A stretch of 64,000 bases of DNA, from assembly GCA_024802545.1 (NCBI GenBank), contig CP103416.1, positions 1-64,000 on the forward strand, written 5' to 3'. The notes under the pieces are model-generated. The model was not told the DNA's origin, did not search any database, and saw only the letters and a list, made by a program, of their open reading frames with translations. Every line of letters begins with the position of its first letter. Position 1 is the first letter of the stretch. Position numbers and translations under genes: made by a program. Of this stretch, positions 1 to 10,428 are shown in pieces. This stretch comes from SAR92 clade bacterium H455 (GTDB lineage Bacteria; Pseudomonadota; Gammaproteobacteria; Pseudomonadales; Porticoccaceae).

Positions 1-60
1 ACATCAACTAGCAAGTACCCACACGCATTGCTTGATTAAATTTTTAAAGAACGATTCGCT
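1..60 (-). promoter_or_regulatory. rRNA operon leader with boxA-like antitermination site
   Basis: Read on the minus strand, this end holds GTTCTTTAAAAATTT, a boxA-like NusB/NusE antitermination motif, followed about 15 nt later by GCGTGTGGGTACTTGC, which resembles the boxC segment just ahead of 16S rRNA in gammaproteobacteria. The rRNA gene itself must lie outside the window to the left. A ribosomal operon next to tyrS is also found in Pseudomonas. The motif match is direct; the identity of the missing gene is inferred. Confidence 0.75.
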
Positions 61-78
61 CATCAGAGCGGGGGGCGC

Positions 79-106
79 ATTCTATAGAAGGCCGACCCAT
101 TGTCAA
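79..106 (-). promoter_or_regulatory. rRNA operon promoter, proximal copy
   Basis: On the minus strand a perfect -35 TTGACA (101-106) is separated by 16 nt from TAGAAT (79-84), followed by a GC-rich GCGCCCCCCGC discriminator. A short spacer with a GC-rich discriminator is typical of stringently controlled rRNA promoters. The DNA upstream (107-140) is AT-rich, like an UP element. Confidence 0.8.
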
Positions 107-192
107 CAGTAGTTATTAAATAATTATGAGGCGATTATTCAACTACTTTTTCCCACTGCTTTTTTAGCGAGTCACCCTAGTTGGGAGGCCGC

Positions 193-220
193 ATTCTACA
201 GACAGCTGGCATACAGTCAA
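193..220 (-). promoter_or_regulatory. rRNA operon promoter, distal copy
   Basis: On the minus strand TTGACT (215-220), a 16-nt spacer and TAGAAT (193-198) are followed by GCGGCCTCCC. The design matches the promoter at 79-106, so the operon has tandem promoters about 114 bp apart. It begins some 40 bp downstream of the tyrS stop codon, so tyrS transcripts may also run into the operon. Confidence 0.78.
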
Positions 221-259
221 CAAGTATTTTCTTTAATTTCTCAACTGGCCCCCAAGCCG

Positions 260-1627
260 CTAAATGCGTTGAAAAAGATGGTATTTTTTCTTGCCCAATC
301 GAACGAGAAAAAAGCGCCCAAACAATGCATTAGTTGAGGCAAACAATTCAGCCGCCTTCATGTTGTAGTCCGCACCTATAGCACGACCATTAATAAAGAC
401 TGATTCGCGACCCAGAGCATCTTTTACTTCCCGGCCAGCTTTCGCCATCCCGCAGTCCACTAACAGGCTTGTGAGGGGCTTTTCCGCTAAATCGGCGACT
501 GGCAACTCGGATGAGGGCATACCGTCCAAGCATAACTGTTCAAAGTCGGATTCTGGCAACTGATTGGGATCGCCAGTGAATAGGGCTTCGGTGATTCGCA
601 GGGCAGCTGCAAGGCCCTCCTCACCGTGCACTAGGCGAGTCGCCTCACGCGCCAACACAGCCTGACCCTGAGGCTTGCCCTCGGCCCTAACGTCAGCGTC
701 TTCAACCGCACTGATTTCCTCTAATGACAAAAAGGTGAAATAGCGCAGAAATTTATACACGTCGGCATCAGCGACATTTAGCCAAAACTGGTAAAACGCC
801 AGGGGAGAGGTTTTTGCCGGATCTAGCCAAACAGCTCCCGCCTCGGTCTTGCCAAATTTGCTACCGTCGGCTTTGGTTATAAGAGGCACGGTTAGAGCAA
901 AGCATTGCGATTGATTCTGGCGACGAGCCAGATCAATACCGCCTACTATATTGCCCCATTGATCACTACCCCCTATCTGCAGCGTACAGTTATAACGCCG
1001 GTTCAATTCGGCAAAGTCCATGCCCTGTAACAGGGAATAGGAGAATTCGGTAAAGGAAATTCCCGAGCCCTCGCGGTCAAGGCGCAGCTTTACCGATTCT
1101 TTGTTGATCATATTGTTGACTGAGAAGTGCTTGCCAACATCACGGAGAAACTCCAATGCCGACATCTTTTCGGTCCAGTCAAGGTTATTAGCGACCAGTG
1201 CGGAGTTCTCCCCGCAATCAAAATCTATAAACTGACTAACTTGGCCTTTGATTTTATCGGCCCAGCTTGCAATCACATCGGGCGTGTTGAGTTTTCGCTC
1301 AGCAGCTTTAAAGCTCGGATCGCCGATCATACCCGTGGCACCCCCAACTAAAGCAATAGGTGTATGCCCCGCCTCCTGAAAGCGTTTGAGCACTAAGAGC
1401 GGCACCAAGTGCCCCAGATGGAGGCTGTCCGCCGTCGGATCAAAGCCGCAATACAGCGCCCGCGGCTGATCTAGATGCTCTTCTAACTCTTTGTCTGCGG
1501 AAACCTGCGCGACTAGGCCGCGCTGGCGTAATTGATTAATTATCTGACTGCCACTCTGTTTCATTGCAACGCTGTTCACTGTGTCGAAATTGGGGGCCAA
1601 CTCTACAGATTGAGAGGGCAAATACAA
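260..1627 (-). CDS. tyrS: Tyrosine--tRNA ligase
   Basis: Charges tRNA-Tyr with tyrosine in the cytoplasm. The class I signature is visible: a HLGH motif in [12 protein letters not shown], the GGSDQWGN tyrosine-binding segment and KFGKT as the KMSKS-type loop. A C-terminal S4-like RNA-binding domain follows. The protein resembles E. coli TyrS along its length. The start is ambiguous. TTG at 1627 has a good ribosome site (GAGGTG, 8 nt upstream) and gives 455 residues. The ATG at 1564 gives about 434 residues, nearer the usual 424, but has no visible ribosome site. I keep the TTG. The gene precedes an rRNA operon on the same strand and diverges from the M23 peptidase gene. Confidence 0.95.
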   Translation of the reverse strand: MYLPSQSVELAPNFDTVNSVAMKQSGSQIINQLRQRGLVAQVSADKELEEHLDQPRALYCGFDPTADSLHLGHLVPLLVLKRFQEAGHTPIALVGGATGMIGDPSFKAAERKLNTPDVIASWADKIKGQVSQFIDFDCGENSALVANNLDWTEKMSALEFLRDVGKHFSVNNMINKESVKLRLDREGSGISFTEFSYSLLQGMDFAELNRRYNCTLQIGGSDQWGNIVGGIDLARRQNQSQCFALTVPLITKADGSKFGKTEAGAVWLDPAKTSPLAFYQFWLNVADADVYKFLRYFTFLSLEEISAVEDADVRAEGKPQGQAVLAREATRLVHGEEGLAAALRITEALFTGDPNQLPESDFEQLCLDGMPSSELPVADLAEKPLTSLLVDCGMAKAGREVKDALGRESVFINGRAIGADYNMKAAELFASTNALFGRFFLVRLGKKKYHLFQRI

Positions 1628-1759
1628 GATCTTCTCACCTCAATCGAAGTAACTGGTCGCTCTGAGACAGGTTTTGGCGTTAAAAAAGCGGAAGTAGCTC
1701 GCTGTAACTTATCAAGTTATTAGGCTAAACTTGCGCGAATCGTACAATGCTGGCTGACT

Positions 1760-3121
1760 ATGATCGTATTACTAATGCAAAGGGCGACACGTTTTTTGCA
1801 TCTTATGCTCAACGTTTTCCCGCGACGGCACCTTATTGCGGCGTCGGTGGTCAGCTGCTGCCTACTTGTATTGATCGTCTACCCGGTGACCGATGCTGAG
1901 GCCAAAAGGCAAGTCTCTGAGCAGCTTGTCCTGCCAACTGAATCAGCTGCTATAGAAATCGCCCTAGAAACTGACCTCAAGCCAACACTGCGATGGGTGG
2001 AACAATCGGTGGGCTCTGGGGATAGCCTCTCGCTACTTTTCAGTCGCGCCAAGCTCAGCGCTGCAGATGCCTACAGAGTGAGCTCTTCCAAAGATGGCAA
2101 ACTGCTGCGCAATCTCTATCCCGGAGAATCCTTTCGCTTTGGTCTTAACCAAGCTGGTGAGCTTGAAGAGCTGCACTATATACAGTCAAAGTTAGTCAGC
2201 CGCATCTATAGCCTTGATGGTGACAGCTATAGCTCTGAGCTCAGAGAACTCGAGCCGGATACGCTGCTCAGCTATCGCGAAGGCATTATCAAAGATTCCC
2301 TCTATCTATCAGCCCAGCAAGCCAATCTGCCGGATAAGCTGATTATGGAACTAGCCAATATCTTTGCCTGGGATATAGATTTTGTCTTCGATATTCGCCA
2401 AGGCGACTCATTTGCGATCCTTTTTCAAGAGAAGTATCTGCACGGCGAGAAGTTCGCTGTAGGGGATATTGTCGCCGCATCCTTTACCAATCGCGGCAAA
2501 TCCTATAACGCCGTGCTCTACACAGATAGCAAAGGCAATTCGAGTTATTACACGCCGGAAGGCTTAAGTATGCGCAAAGCTTTCCTGCGCGCACCGCTGG
2601 ATATATTCCGTATTAGCTCTGGATTTAACCTCAAGCGTAAGCACCCGATCCATAAAATGATCAAAGCCCACCGTGGGGTCGACTACGCAGCACCAAGAGG
2701 CACCCCGGTATTTTCCGCCGGTGACGGCAAGGTCATAGCCACCGGCTATAGCAAAGCCAACGGCAACTACGTCTTCGTCCAGCATGGACAGACCTATGTG
2801 ACCAAATACCTGCACCTTAATAAGAAAAAAGTCCGGAAAGGCCAAGCGGTTAGGCAACGCCAAATAATTGGTACAGTTGGCTCTACAGGTTATGCGACTG
2901 GACCGCACCTGCATTACGAATTCTTAGTTAACGGTGTCCATCGCAATCCACGCACGGTGAAGCTACCCCAAGCCAATCCAATTTCAGCGACTGAATTAGC
3001 GGCATTTAAGTCGGCCACCACACCAGCGCTGACGCAGCTCGCGCAAGCTGGCACTTCATCTGAATTGGTCCAATTGGAGACGCTGCCTAGCGCTCAAACA
3101 GGCATTGCCAGTGCCAACTAA
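1760..3121 (+). CDS. M23 family murein DD-endopeptidase (MepM-like)
   Basis: Predicted to cut peptide cross-links in peptidoglycan in the periplasm. It has an N-terminal membrane anchor (about residues 24-45), a middle region of the LysM/OapA-like type, and a C-terminal LytM/M23 domain. The zinc ligands are visible: H304 and D308 in HRGVDYAAP, and H385 in HLHYEF, with H383 also catalytic. The length (453 aa) fits MepM-type endopeptidases, and Pseudomonas has such a gene in the same place beside tyrS. anmK follows after 9 nt, pairing wall cleavage with recycling of the products. No strong ribosome site precedes ATG 1760, so a slightly later ATG (1775 or 1808) is possible. Confidence 0.9.
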   Translation: MIVLLMQRATRFLHLMLNVFPRRHLIAASVVSCCLLVLIVYPVTDAEAKRQVSEQLVLPTESAAIEIALETDLKPTLRWVEQSVGSGDSLSLLFSRAKLSAADAYRVSSSKDGKLLRNLYPGESFRFGLNQAGELEELHYIQSKLVSRIYSLDGDSYSSELRELEPDTLLSYREGIIKDSLYLSAQQANLPDKLIMELANIFAWDIDFVFDIRQGDSFAILFQEKYLHGEKFAVGDIVAASFTNRGKSYNAVLYTDSKGNSSYYTPEGLSMRKAFLRAPLDIFRISSGFNLKRKHPIHKMIKAHRGVDYAAPRGTPVFSAGDGKVIATGYSKANGNYVFVQHGQTYVTKYLHLNKKKVRKGQAVRQRQIIGTVGSTGYATGPHLHYEFLVNGVHRNPRTVKLPQANPISATELAAFKSATTPALTQLAQAGTSSELVQLETLPSAQTGIASAN

Positions 3122-3130
3122 AGCCCACTG

Positions 3131-4243
3131 ATGTCAAACCCAAAAATCTACATTGGCCTGATGTCCGGCACCAGTATCGACTGCATAGATGCAGCAGCAA
3201 TGACTTTTACTGGCGGCGAGTTACAGCTTTTAGGCACTCACGCAGAGCCTATTCCAGAACGGCTTAAACAGCAGATTGTCGATCTCTGCCAGCCCGGCAA
3301 AGACAGCGTGCAGTTACTTTGTGAAACCGACAGCCAGCTCGGCGAACTATTTGCCCAGGCTGCACTGTCTTTAATGCGAGCAGAAAGTATTAAAGCAGAA
3401 CAGGTAGCCGCCATAGGCAGCCATGGACAGACCGTTCGTCATTCACCTCCTAAATCCGGCACGATCGCTTTTACCCAGCAAATTGGCGATGCCAATATTA
3501 TTGCCGTGCGCACTGGCTGCAGTGTGGTTGCAGACTTTAGGCGCAAAGATATGGCACTCGGCGGCCACGGCGCCCCACTGGTGCCGGCATTTCATAAAAC
3601 ACTTTTTTCAGATGCGCAGGCCAATAGAATAATCGCTAATATTGGCGGCATCTCGAATATTACCGCCCTACCCAGCGGTCGTAGTTGTTATGGTTTTGAT
3701 ACGGGCCCGGGAAATCTGTTACTTGACGCCTGGTGCGCCAAGCATAGCGGTAATAGCTTTGATGACCGAGGCTCTTGGGGAGCAACTGGGCAGCTATGCC
3801 AAAAGCTGCTCGACCAGTTTATGGCCCACCCCTTTATCGGCCAAGCGGCACCGAAGAGCACTGGCCGAGAGATGTTTAATTTGTCCTGGCTCGAAACCCA
3901 ACTCATCGACTACAGCTTAAAAGCAGAGGATATTCAGGCAACACTGGTGAGCTTTACCGCGCAATCACTAGCCGCTGCTATCAATGGATTAAAGGAGCCC
4001 GTGGACGAAGTCTATGTCTGTGGTGGCGGGATATTTAATGATCAACTTATGGCGCAGCTGAAAATCGCCCTCGGACCCAAAGCTCTGCATTCAACTGAAA
4101 AACTCGGCTTAGCCCCAACCTGGGTGGAAGCCTGCGCTTTTGGTTGGCTGGCATGTCAGCACATCAACAATCAGCCTGGCAACTTGCCCAGCGTAACCGG
4201 TGCCAGCCGCGAAGCCGTACTTGGCGCGCGATACCTACCCTGA
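3131..4243 (+). CDS. anmK: Anhydro-N-acetylmuramic acid kinase
   Basis: Phosphorylates and opens 1,6-anhydro-MurNAc released during wall turnover, giving MurNAc-6-phosphate for recycling. The 370-aa protein has the family ATP-binding opening GLMSGTS, IGSHGQTVRH, the ADFRRKDMALGGHGAPLVPAF block and FDTGPGN. The opening reads SGTSIDCID where many family members have SGTSLDGID, a mild variation. It starts 9 nt after the M23 peptidase stop, so the two are probably co-transcribed. Confidence 0.95.
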   Translation: MSNPKIYIGLMSGTSIDCIDAAAMTFTGGELQLLGTHAEPIPERLKQQIVDLCQPGKDSVQLLCETDSQLGELFAQAALSLMRAESIKAEQVAAIGSHGQTVRHSPPKSGTIAFTQQIGDANIIAVRTGCSVVADFRRKDMALGGHGAPLVPAFHKTLFSDAQANRIIANIGGISNITALPSGRSCYGFDTGPGNLLLDAWCAKHSGNSFDDRGSWGATGQLCQKLLDQFMAHPFIGQAAPKSTGREMFNLSWLETQLIDYSLKAEDIQATLVSFTAQSLAAAINGLKEPVDEVYVCGGGIFNDQLMAQLKIALGPKALHSTEKLGLAPTWVEACAFGWLACQHINNQPGNLPSVTGASREAVLGARYLP

Positions 4244-4276
4244 ATATTTTTTAGACGGAGAGCAAAGCGTCACAAC

Positions 4277-4777
4277 TTAGAAAAAGCTGTAATCCTCTTC
4301 TTCAAGCAAGCGCTTTAGCTCAGCCGGACCAAAATCTACCGGCGAAACAAACGGCAACAAGTCGTCTCTATCGAAACCAATGGCCTTTGAACTAACCTGA
4401 CAGACTCTAATATCGATCACACCAAGAGACGAGAGTCGCGCAGCCAGATCAACCGTTGACTTATAGGTAGCGTAGTTTTGTTTAAAAAACATCGCCACAT
4501 CGGGACCAAAAATCACGAAGGCAATGGGACCTACGGAGCTGTTTGGAGAGTCGAAGTACTCTTCTGACTGGAAGTGAGCTTCAGCGCGACGCAGGGCTTC
4601 GGCAATTTGGCCTGGCTTGTTTAAATCAATTTTCGCCACATAACCCGACGCTGAATCTGCAGCGACACCAGCAAAGTAAGGACTAAGAGTTTGATTAACG
4701 TCGGCGTCTAACCGGAGAACCGGCTGTGCCAGCAAAAAGCTTGGCAAGAAAATGAGCAACAACCAACAGCTACGCAT
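4277..4777 (-). CDS. Exported DsrE-like protein downstream of erpA
   Basis: A 166-aa protein with a clear signal peptide (hydrophobic residues 4-17, then AQP), so periplasmic. The mature part resembles the DsrE/DsrF sulfur-relay fold: a hydrophobic strand ending in a GP turn (IAFVIFGPDVA), a helix, then LGVIDIRVCQVSS with one conserved-type cysteine, and a C-terminal LKRLLEEEDYSFF helix. The assignment rests on pattern, not on a search. It starts 15 nt after erpA, suggesting one transcript, so a sulfur or thiol role is plausible but unproven. It converges on anmK with only 33 nt between and no obvious terminator. Confidence 0.65.
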   Translation of the reverse strand: MRSCWLLLIFLPSFLLAQPVLRLDADVNQTLSPYFAGVAADSASGYVAKIDLNKPGQIAEALRRAEAHFQSEEYFDSPNSSVGPIAFVIFGPDVAMFFKQNYATYKSTVDLAARLSSLGVIDIRVCQVSSKAIGFDRDDLLPFVSPVDFGPAELKRLLEEEDYSFF

Positions 4778-4792
4778 AACAATAATTCCTGG

Positions 4793-5146
4793 CTAGATAG
4801 AGAAAGACGCTCCACAGCCACAGGTAGTGGATGCGTTGGGGTTGGTGATCAAAAACCGCGACCCCATCAATCCTACTTCGTAGTCTACAGTCGAGCCCAC
4901 CAAATACTGGTAACTCAAGGAATCAATCAACACGGTCACGCCATCTCGCGTTACAGCTGTGTCATCTTCCGCCATAACCTCTTCAAATGAGAAACCATAC
5001 TGAAAACCTGAGCATCCGCCTCCAGTGACATAGACCCGCAACTTTAAGTGGTCATTGCCCTCTTCCACTTTTAAGGAATTAACTTTGGTCACCGCATGTT
5101 CAGTAATGTTTAGCGGTGCTGGGATGTATGTTTCAATGCCTGACAT
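4793..5146 (-). CDS. erpA: Iron-sulfur cluster insertion protein ErpA
   Basis: A-type carrier that delivers Fe-S clusters to apo-enzymes such as those of isoprenoid synthesis. The three cluster cysteines are present: C45 in [11 protein letters not shown], and C109 and C111 in the [10 protein letters not shown] tail. The start at 5146 is chosen because GGAG lies 7 nt upstream and the product (117 aa) fits the family; the longer open frame to 5197 adds residues that related proteins lack. A DsrE-like gene follows 15 nt later. The leader holds two perfect hairpins, described separately. Confidence 0.95.
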   Translation of the reverse strand: MSGIETYIPAPLNITEHAVTKVNSLKVEEGNDHLKLRVYVTGGGCSGFQYGFSFEEVMAEDDTAVTRDGVTVLIDSLSYQYLVGSTVDYEVGLMGSRFLITNPNASTTCGCGASFSI

Positions 5147-5469
5147 TAATACTCCGTACTTCAGTTTCTGTGCGCACAACGCTTGTGCGCCGTACAAAAG
5201 CGCCGGGCAAGGTCCTTGCCCGACTGCATATTTATCTTATTGAGTTACGCCTAGTTACTGGTCTCTTTTCGGAGTTGCCGCGAACTACGTGTTTTTGCTA
5301 GGCTATTGATGATAAACAAAAGTGGCGACAACTTCAGCGCCTTTCGCAATTTCGATCAATTTGCCATTAACGCTTGTTTGGACCGCAGCCTTGACTGCCA
5401 GTTTAATTAACTAGCAAGCATCTAAATCACCCTAAGCTAACGCTGTGGTTTGCCTCTAACAAACATTAT
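5147..5469 (-). other. Gene-free leader of erpA with two perfect hairpins
   Basis: No credible gene is seen in these 323 nt. On the minus strand, transcription arriving from argC first meets a 9-bp perfect stem (5204-5222, arms CGGGCAAGG and CCTTGCCCG, 1-nt centre) followed by GCGCTTTT. It then meets an 8-bp stem (5172-5190, arms GCGCACAA and TTGTGCGC, 3-nt loop) about 25 nt before the erpA start. The first may end the argC transcript; the second would sit in the erpA 5' leader. I see no clear IscR site. Confidence 0.5.
5204..5222 (-). terminator. Terminator-like hairpin between the argC operon and erpA
   Basis: Perfect inverted repeat of 9 bp per arm around a single central base (in RNA the inner pairs would open to form a loop), GC-rich. 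On the minus strand it is followed by GCGC and then four T. The position fits an intrinsic terminator of the argC operon, but the T-tract is short and displaced, so an attenuator or structural role is also possible. Confidence 0.45.
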
Positions 5470-6174
5470 CTAGCCATCAACCTTCCAATCAAATCTCTTG
5501 TCAAACTGCGCGTTTTCCCTCCAGGGATAACGCAAAATTATTCTCACTTGTTGCGGCTCAAAATTCTCCGGCAGCTTTAACAAACCACGATTGATTGAGA
5601 AATACTTAAACCCTAAACGCAAGGGGAACTCTGCAATCTCGGAATCCAAGTCTTGAAACGAAATTTCAACTGGCTCGCCATCCTTGATCCCCACTAAATA
5701 CAGCTCGCCCAGTACCTGCAAAGTTTTCATTTTGGCGGTTTTTTGCCGCGCTACCCAGCGGTAATCAATCCGGCCATCGTCGAGCACGTTAAGGCGCAGA
5801 TCGGCGACAGAGAGGCCATCCGGCTGATCTTTATCACGCAGTAATTCTCTATAGAGCTTTAGCTCTTCATCGCGCTTATAAATACTGCGCTGAAGCAGAA
5901 TCATCTCCTGCCGACTATTTTCCAGCGCGGCTACATCGACTCTGGAGCTCAGCCTGATTCGACTTAGCTCTTCTTGCTGATCAGTGACAGTGGCATTCAA
6001 CTCTTCAACCAGTAACTCGAGTCGGTTCTTATCACTCATCTTTTGAGTAAATGTCTGCCCACCCCAGAATTTTCCTAAAAACAGTGCCGAGAGGAGCAGG
6101 CCACAGCAGGCGGCGGCAGCAAGATAGATCTGTCGTGGTTCGTACGAGACAACAACTGGTTTGGCTTTGGGCAT
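5470..6174 (-). CDS. Membrane-anchored coiled-coil protein (DUF6776-like)
   Basis: A 234-aa protein of unknown function. It has a short cytoplasmic N-terminus, one membrane segment (about residues 17-36), a coiled coil (about 45-115, rich in E, L, Q and R) and a C-terminal beta-rich domain ending in DWKVDG. Pseudomonas has a similar gene beside argC (DUF6776 type, from memory). Its start codon overlaps the argC stop by one base (TGATG on the minus strand), which implies translational coupling. I assign no activity. Confidence 0.8.
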   Translation of the reverse strand: MPKAKPVVVSYEPRQIYLAAAACCGLLLSALFLGKFWGGQTFTQKMSDKNRLELLVEELNATVTDQQEELSRIRLSSRVDVAALENSRQEMILLQRSIYKRDEELKLYRELLRDKDQPDGLSVADLRLNVLDDGRIDYRWVARQKTAKMKTLQVLGELYLVGIKDGEPVEISFQDLDSEIAEFPLRLGFKYFSINRGLLKLPENFEPQQVRIILRYPWRENAQFDKRFDWKVDG

Positions 6175-7226
6175 CAGGGCAGCAGCGCGGGCGCGGCCAG
6201 CCCGGCATTTTCAGCCAGCCCAAAGATGATGTTCATACATTGAATACCCTGACCGGATGCACCTTTTGTCAAATTGTCTTCAACTACCAAGACCACAACC
6301 TTGGCGCCGCCATTGGGACGGTGTACTGCGATGCGACAGAAGTTAGAACCACGCACAGAGTTGGTCTGGGGATGACTGCCAGCCGGCAGCACATCGACAA
6401 AGGGCTCATCGGCATAGCGAGCTTCAAAGAGCGCCTGCACATCGACGGTTAAATCAGTCAACGTGGCGTACAAGGTACTATGAATACCACGGTTGATCGG
6501 CAACAGATGGGGCACAAACGTCAGGTTAACTGATGCGTCCGTTGATCCACCAGCAGAAACAGCCATGTCAGTTAAACCCTGCACAATCTCTGGCAGATGG
6601 CGATGGCCGGAGGCGGCATAAGCCTTAAAGCTATCGCTGACTTCCGCATGCAGAGCACCAATACTGGCCTGACGACCGGCACCGCTGACACCTGAAGCAG
6701 AGTTGGCGATCAAATCATTAAGGTCAATACAGCCGGCTTCCATCAACGGCAAAAAGCCCAACTGTACACTGGTTGGATAACAGCCGGGGCAGGCGATTAG
6801 GCTCGCGCTAGCTATAGCCTCACGATTGAGTTCGGGCAATCCATAGACCGCCTGGGAAATTAGTTCGGGGGCGCCGTGAGGTTGACCATACCAGCTCTCC
6901 CAGGTAGGTATATCTCGAATACGGAAGTCAGCCGACAGGTCGATAACCTTAACTCCGCGCTCAAGTATACTGGCGACCATGCCCTGAGCAACGCCATGGG
7001 GCGTGGCAAAAAATACCGCATCGCACTGAGCTAGCAGATCCACATCTGGCTGAGAGAACCTCAGATCACTAATCCCGCGCAAACTGGGGTACAGATCTGC
7101 AACCGATCTACCTTCCTCACTGCGCGAGGTGATCACCGTTACCTGTGCCTCTGGGTGCACTGCCAATAACCTGAGTAGCTCTGCTCCGGTGTAACCTGTT
7201 GCGCCAACAATACCAACTTTAATCAC
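6174..7226 (-). CDS. argC: N-acetyl-gamma-glutamyl-phosphate reductase
   Basis: Third step of arginine synthesis: NADPH reduces N-acetylglutamyl phosphate to the semialdehyde. The N-terminal Rossmann motif [17 protein letters not shown] and the catalytic cysteine in ACPGCYPTS are both present, and 350 aa is the normal length for the long ArgC type. It is translationally coupled to the downstream coiled-coil membrane protein and diverges from hemJ. Confidence 0.97.
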   Translation of the reverse strand: MIKVGIVGATGYTGAELLRLLAVHPEAQVTVITSRSEEGRSVADLYPSLRGISDLRFSQPDVDLLAQCDAVFFATPHGVAQGMVASILERGVKVIDLSADFRIRDIPTWESWYGQPHGAPELISQAVYGLPELNREAIASASLIACPGCYPTSVQLGFLPLMEAGCIDLNDLIANSASGVSGAGRQASIGALHAEVSDSFKAYAASGHRHLPEIVQGLTDMAVSAGGSTDASVNLTFVPHLLPINRGIHSTLYATLTDLTVDVQALFEARYADEPFVDVLPAGSHPQTNSVRGSNFCRIAVHRPNGGAKVVVLVVEDNLTKGASGQGIQCMNIIFGLAENAGLAAPALLP

Positions 7227-7352
7227 GGGTCCTCTCTTTTCCTTATCTAGAAATACGTTGTCGGTCTATAATACCCGAATCTTATAGCTTCTGTGTGTTT
7301 TAACAACGGATCTCAAATCCCGCACAGCCATGATTTTTTCCGGAGGTGATAC

Positions 7353-7781
7353 GTGTACGAATGGGTCCTGGCCTTTCATCTAATTGCAGTTATCTGCTGG
7401 TTCGCCGCACTGTTTTATCTGCCTCGACTATTTGTCTATCACGTCATGTCTGATGACAGCCTCAGCATCGAGCGTTTTATTGTTATGGAGCGCAAACTCT
7501 ACAACGGTATTGCCACCCCCTCCATGATCGCCACGGTAGTGCTCGGCGGCTGGTTGGTCTCCATGTCACTGGATTACTATCTCGGCCAACTGTGGTTTCA
7601 ACTAAAAGCTCTGTTGGTGGTGGTTTTGATTGGCTACCATTTTGCCTGTGCCGCACACCTGCGCAAGCTCAGGGATGGCGTTAATCAGAAGTCCCATATT
7701 TACTTCCGTCTCTTTAATGAATTGCCAGTGTTGTTTCTGGTGGCGATCGTGATCTTGGTTATAGTTAAGCCTTTTGCTTAG
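7353..7781 (+). CDS. hemJ: Protoporphyrinogen IX oxidase HemJ
   Basis: Membrane enzyme that oxidises protoporphyrinogen IX to protoporphyrin IX, the penultimate step of haem synthesis. The 142-aa protein has four hydrophobic helices. An N-terminal histidine in the first helix (FHLIAVICWFAALFYLPRLF) and the LWFQLKALLVVVLIGYH region match the HemJ family. It starts at GTG 7353 behind an unusually perfect ribosome site (GGAGGTGAT). hemL and hemB follow, so three haem genes are clustered. Confidence 0.92.
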   Translation: MYEWVLAFHLIAVICWFAALFYLPRLFVYHVMSDDSLSIERFIVMERKLYNGIATPSMIATVVLGGWLVSMSLDYYLGQLWFQLKALLVVVLIGYHFACAAHLRKLRDGVNQKSHIYFRLFNELPVLFLVAIVILVIVKPFA

Positions 7782-7890
7782 CACTTAACCTAGGTTCTTT
7801 GCTTAGCTGTTTCAGCAGAATCAAGAGCGCTACAGCGGTCATCCGTCAGCACTGCCTTGTCGTATCGAATAGCCTCGACACTAAATATAA

Positions 7891-7915
7891 TTGCCATCGG
7901 TTTATAAGATGGCAA
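7891..7915. promoter_or_regulatory. Inverted repeat beside a -10-like box upstream of hemL
   Basis: A perfect 8-bp inverted repeat (TTGCCATC at 7891-7898 and GATGGCAA at 7908-7915, 9-nt spacer) directly abuts a TATAAT sequence at 7886-7891. No good -35 box lies at the right distance. The layout would suit an operator that controls hemL, or a hairpin at the start of its leader. The repeat is certain; the role is inferred. Confidence 0.4.
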
Positions 7916-7992
7916 CACCGCACTATATTCAGGATAATGCAACCCAAATTCTCAAGCTGCTTTAAAAGACATCACTACTTCAGGAATCGTCA

Positions 7993-9285
7993 ATGACCTA
8001 TGCTGGCCCACGCTCAAAAGAACTCTTCGACGCTGCTCAAAAACATATTCCCGGCGGCGTTAACTCTCCGGTGCGAGCCTTTCGCGCAGTGGGCGGAACC
8101 CCTTTATTCTTTGACCGCGCCGCCGGCGCCTACATGTTTGATGCAGACGGTAAACGCTACATCGACTACATCATGTCGTGGGGGCCAATGATTCTCGGTC
8201 ACGGCCATCCCCAGGTACTTGAAGCGATTCGCGAGCAGCTAGAAAAAGCCATGACCTTTGGCACCCCAACTGAGCTTGAAATTCTCCTCGCCGATAAAAT
8301 CTGCGAGCGTGTACCGGGCATGGACATGGTGCGCATGGTCAACTCCGGTACCGAAGCTACAATGAGTGCTATCCGCCTCGCCAGAGGCGCTACCGGGCGC
8401 GATAAAATTGTTAAGTTCGAAGGCTGCTACCATGGCCATTCGGATTCACTGCTGGTGAAGGCTGGATCTGGCGCACTGACTCTAGGGGTGCCCAGCTCGC
8501 CAGGTGTTCCAACCTCGCTGGCGGATCACACCATCACACTGAGCTACAACAATATAGATCAAGTCCGCGAGACCTTCGCTGAAATCGGTGATCAAATCGC
8601 CTGTATTATTGTGGAGCCCGTGGTCGGCAATATGAACTGCGTGCCGCCGATTCCTGGTTTTTTACAAGCTCTGCGGGAATGCTGCAGCGCCTCAGGTGCG
8701 GTATTAATTATGGATGAGGTGATGACCGGCTTCCGTATTGGACCTCAGGGAGCAAGTGCTTACTATGGCGTAATGCCAGACTTAGTTTGCTTAGGTAAGG
8801 TTATTGGCGGCGGTATGCCGGTAGGCGCCTTTGGCGGCAAGCGCGAACTTATGGAGCAGATCGCACCTCTGGGTCCGGTTTATCAGGCCGGCACCCTATC
8901 CGGCAATCCCGTAGCTATGGCCGCCGGACTGGCAACCCTCAATCTGGTATCAGAGCCCGGCTTTCTCGATCCGCTGGTCAGACACACAGATGAACTGGTC
9001 AATGGTCTCCGTGAACGAGCTACCAGTGCCGGGATCCCGCTAACCAGTAATCACGTGGGCACCATGTGGGGCATCTTCTTCTCTGAGGAGGAGCACATAG
9101 TCAACTATCAGCAAGTGATGAAGTGCGATACCGAACGCTTCGGCAAGTTCTTCCACGGCATGCTCGAAGCCGGCGTCTATTTGGCGCCAGCTTCCTATGA
9201 AGCGGGCTTTATGTCTGCCGCACACACCGATGACGATATTCAGTTCACTCTGGATGCCGCCGCGAAGGTGTTCAAAACACTATAA
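7993..9285 (+). CDS. hemL: Glutamate-1-semialdehyde 2,1-aminomutase
   Basis: PLP-dependent enzyme of the C5 pathway that converts glutamate-1-semialdehyde to 5-aminolevulinate. The 430-aa protein carries the family opening [20 protein letters not shown], the cofactor region [18 protein letters not shown], the DEVMTGFR motif and the PLP lysine in [21 protein letters not shown] sits 7 nt before the ATG. It is followed by hemB, the next enzyme in the pathway. Confidence 0.98.
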   Translation: MTYAGPRSKELFDAAQKHIPGGVNSPVRAFRAVGGTPLFFDRAAGAYMFDADGKRYIDYIMSWGPMILGHGHPQVLEAIREQLEKAMTFGTPTELEILLADKICERVPGMDMVRMVNSGTEATMSAIRLARGATGRDKIVKFEGCYHGHSDSLLVKAGSGALTLGVPSSPGVPTSLADHTITLSYNNIDQVRETFAEIGDQIACIIVEPVVGNMNCVPPIPGFLQALRECCSASGAVLIMDEVMTGFRIGPQGASAYYGVMPDLVCLGKVIGGGMPVGAFGGKRELMEQIAPLGPVYQAGTLSGNPVAMAAGLATLNLVSEPGFLDPLVRHTDELVNGLRERATSAGIPLTSNHVGTMWGIFFSEEEHIVNYQQVMKCDTERFGKFFHGMLEAGVYLAPASYEAGFMSAAHTDDDIQFTLDAAAKVFKTL

Positions 9286-10427
<1,142 letters not shown>

Positions 10428-10428
<1 letters not shown>

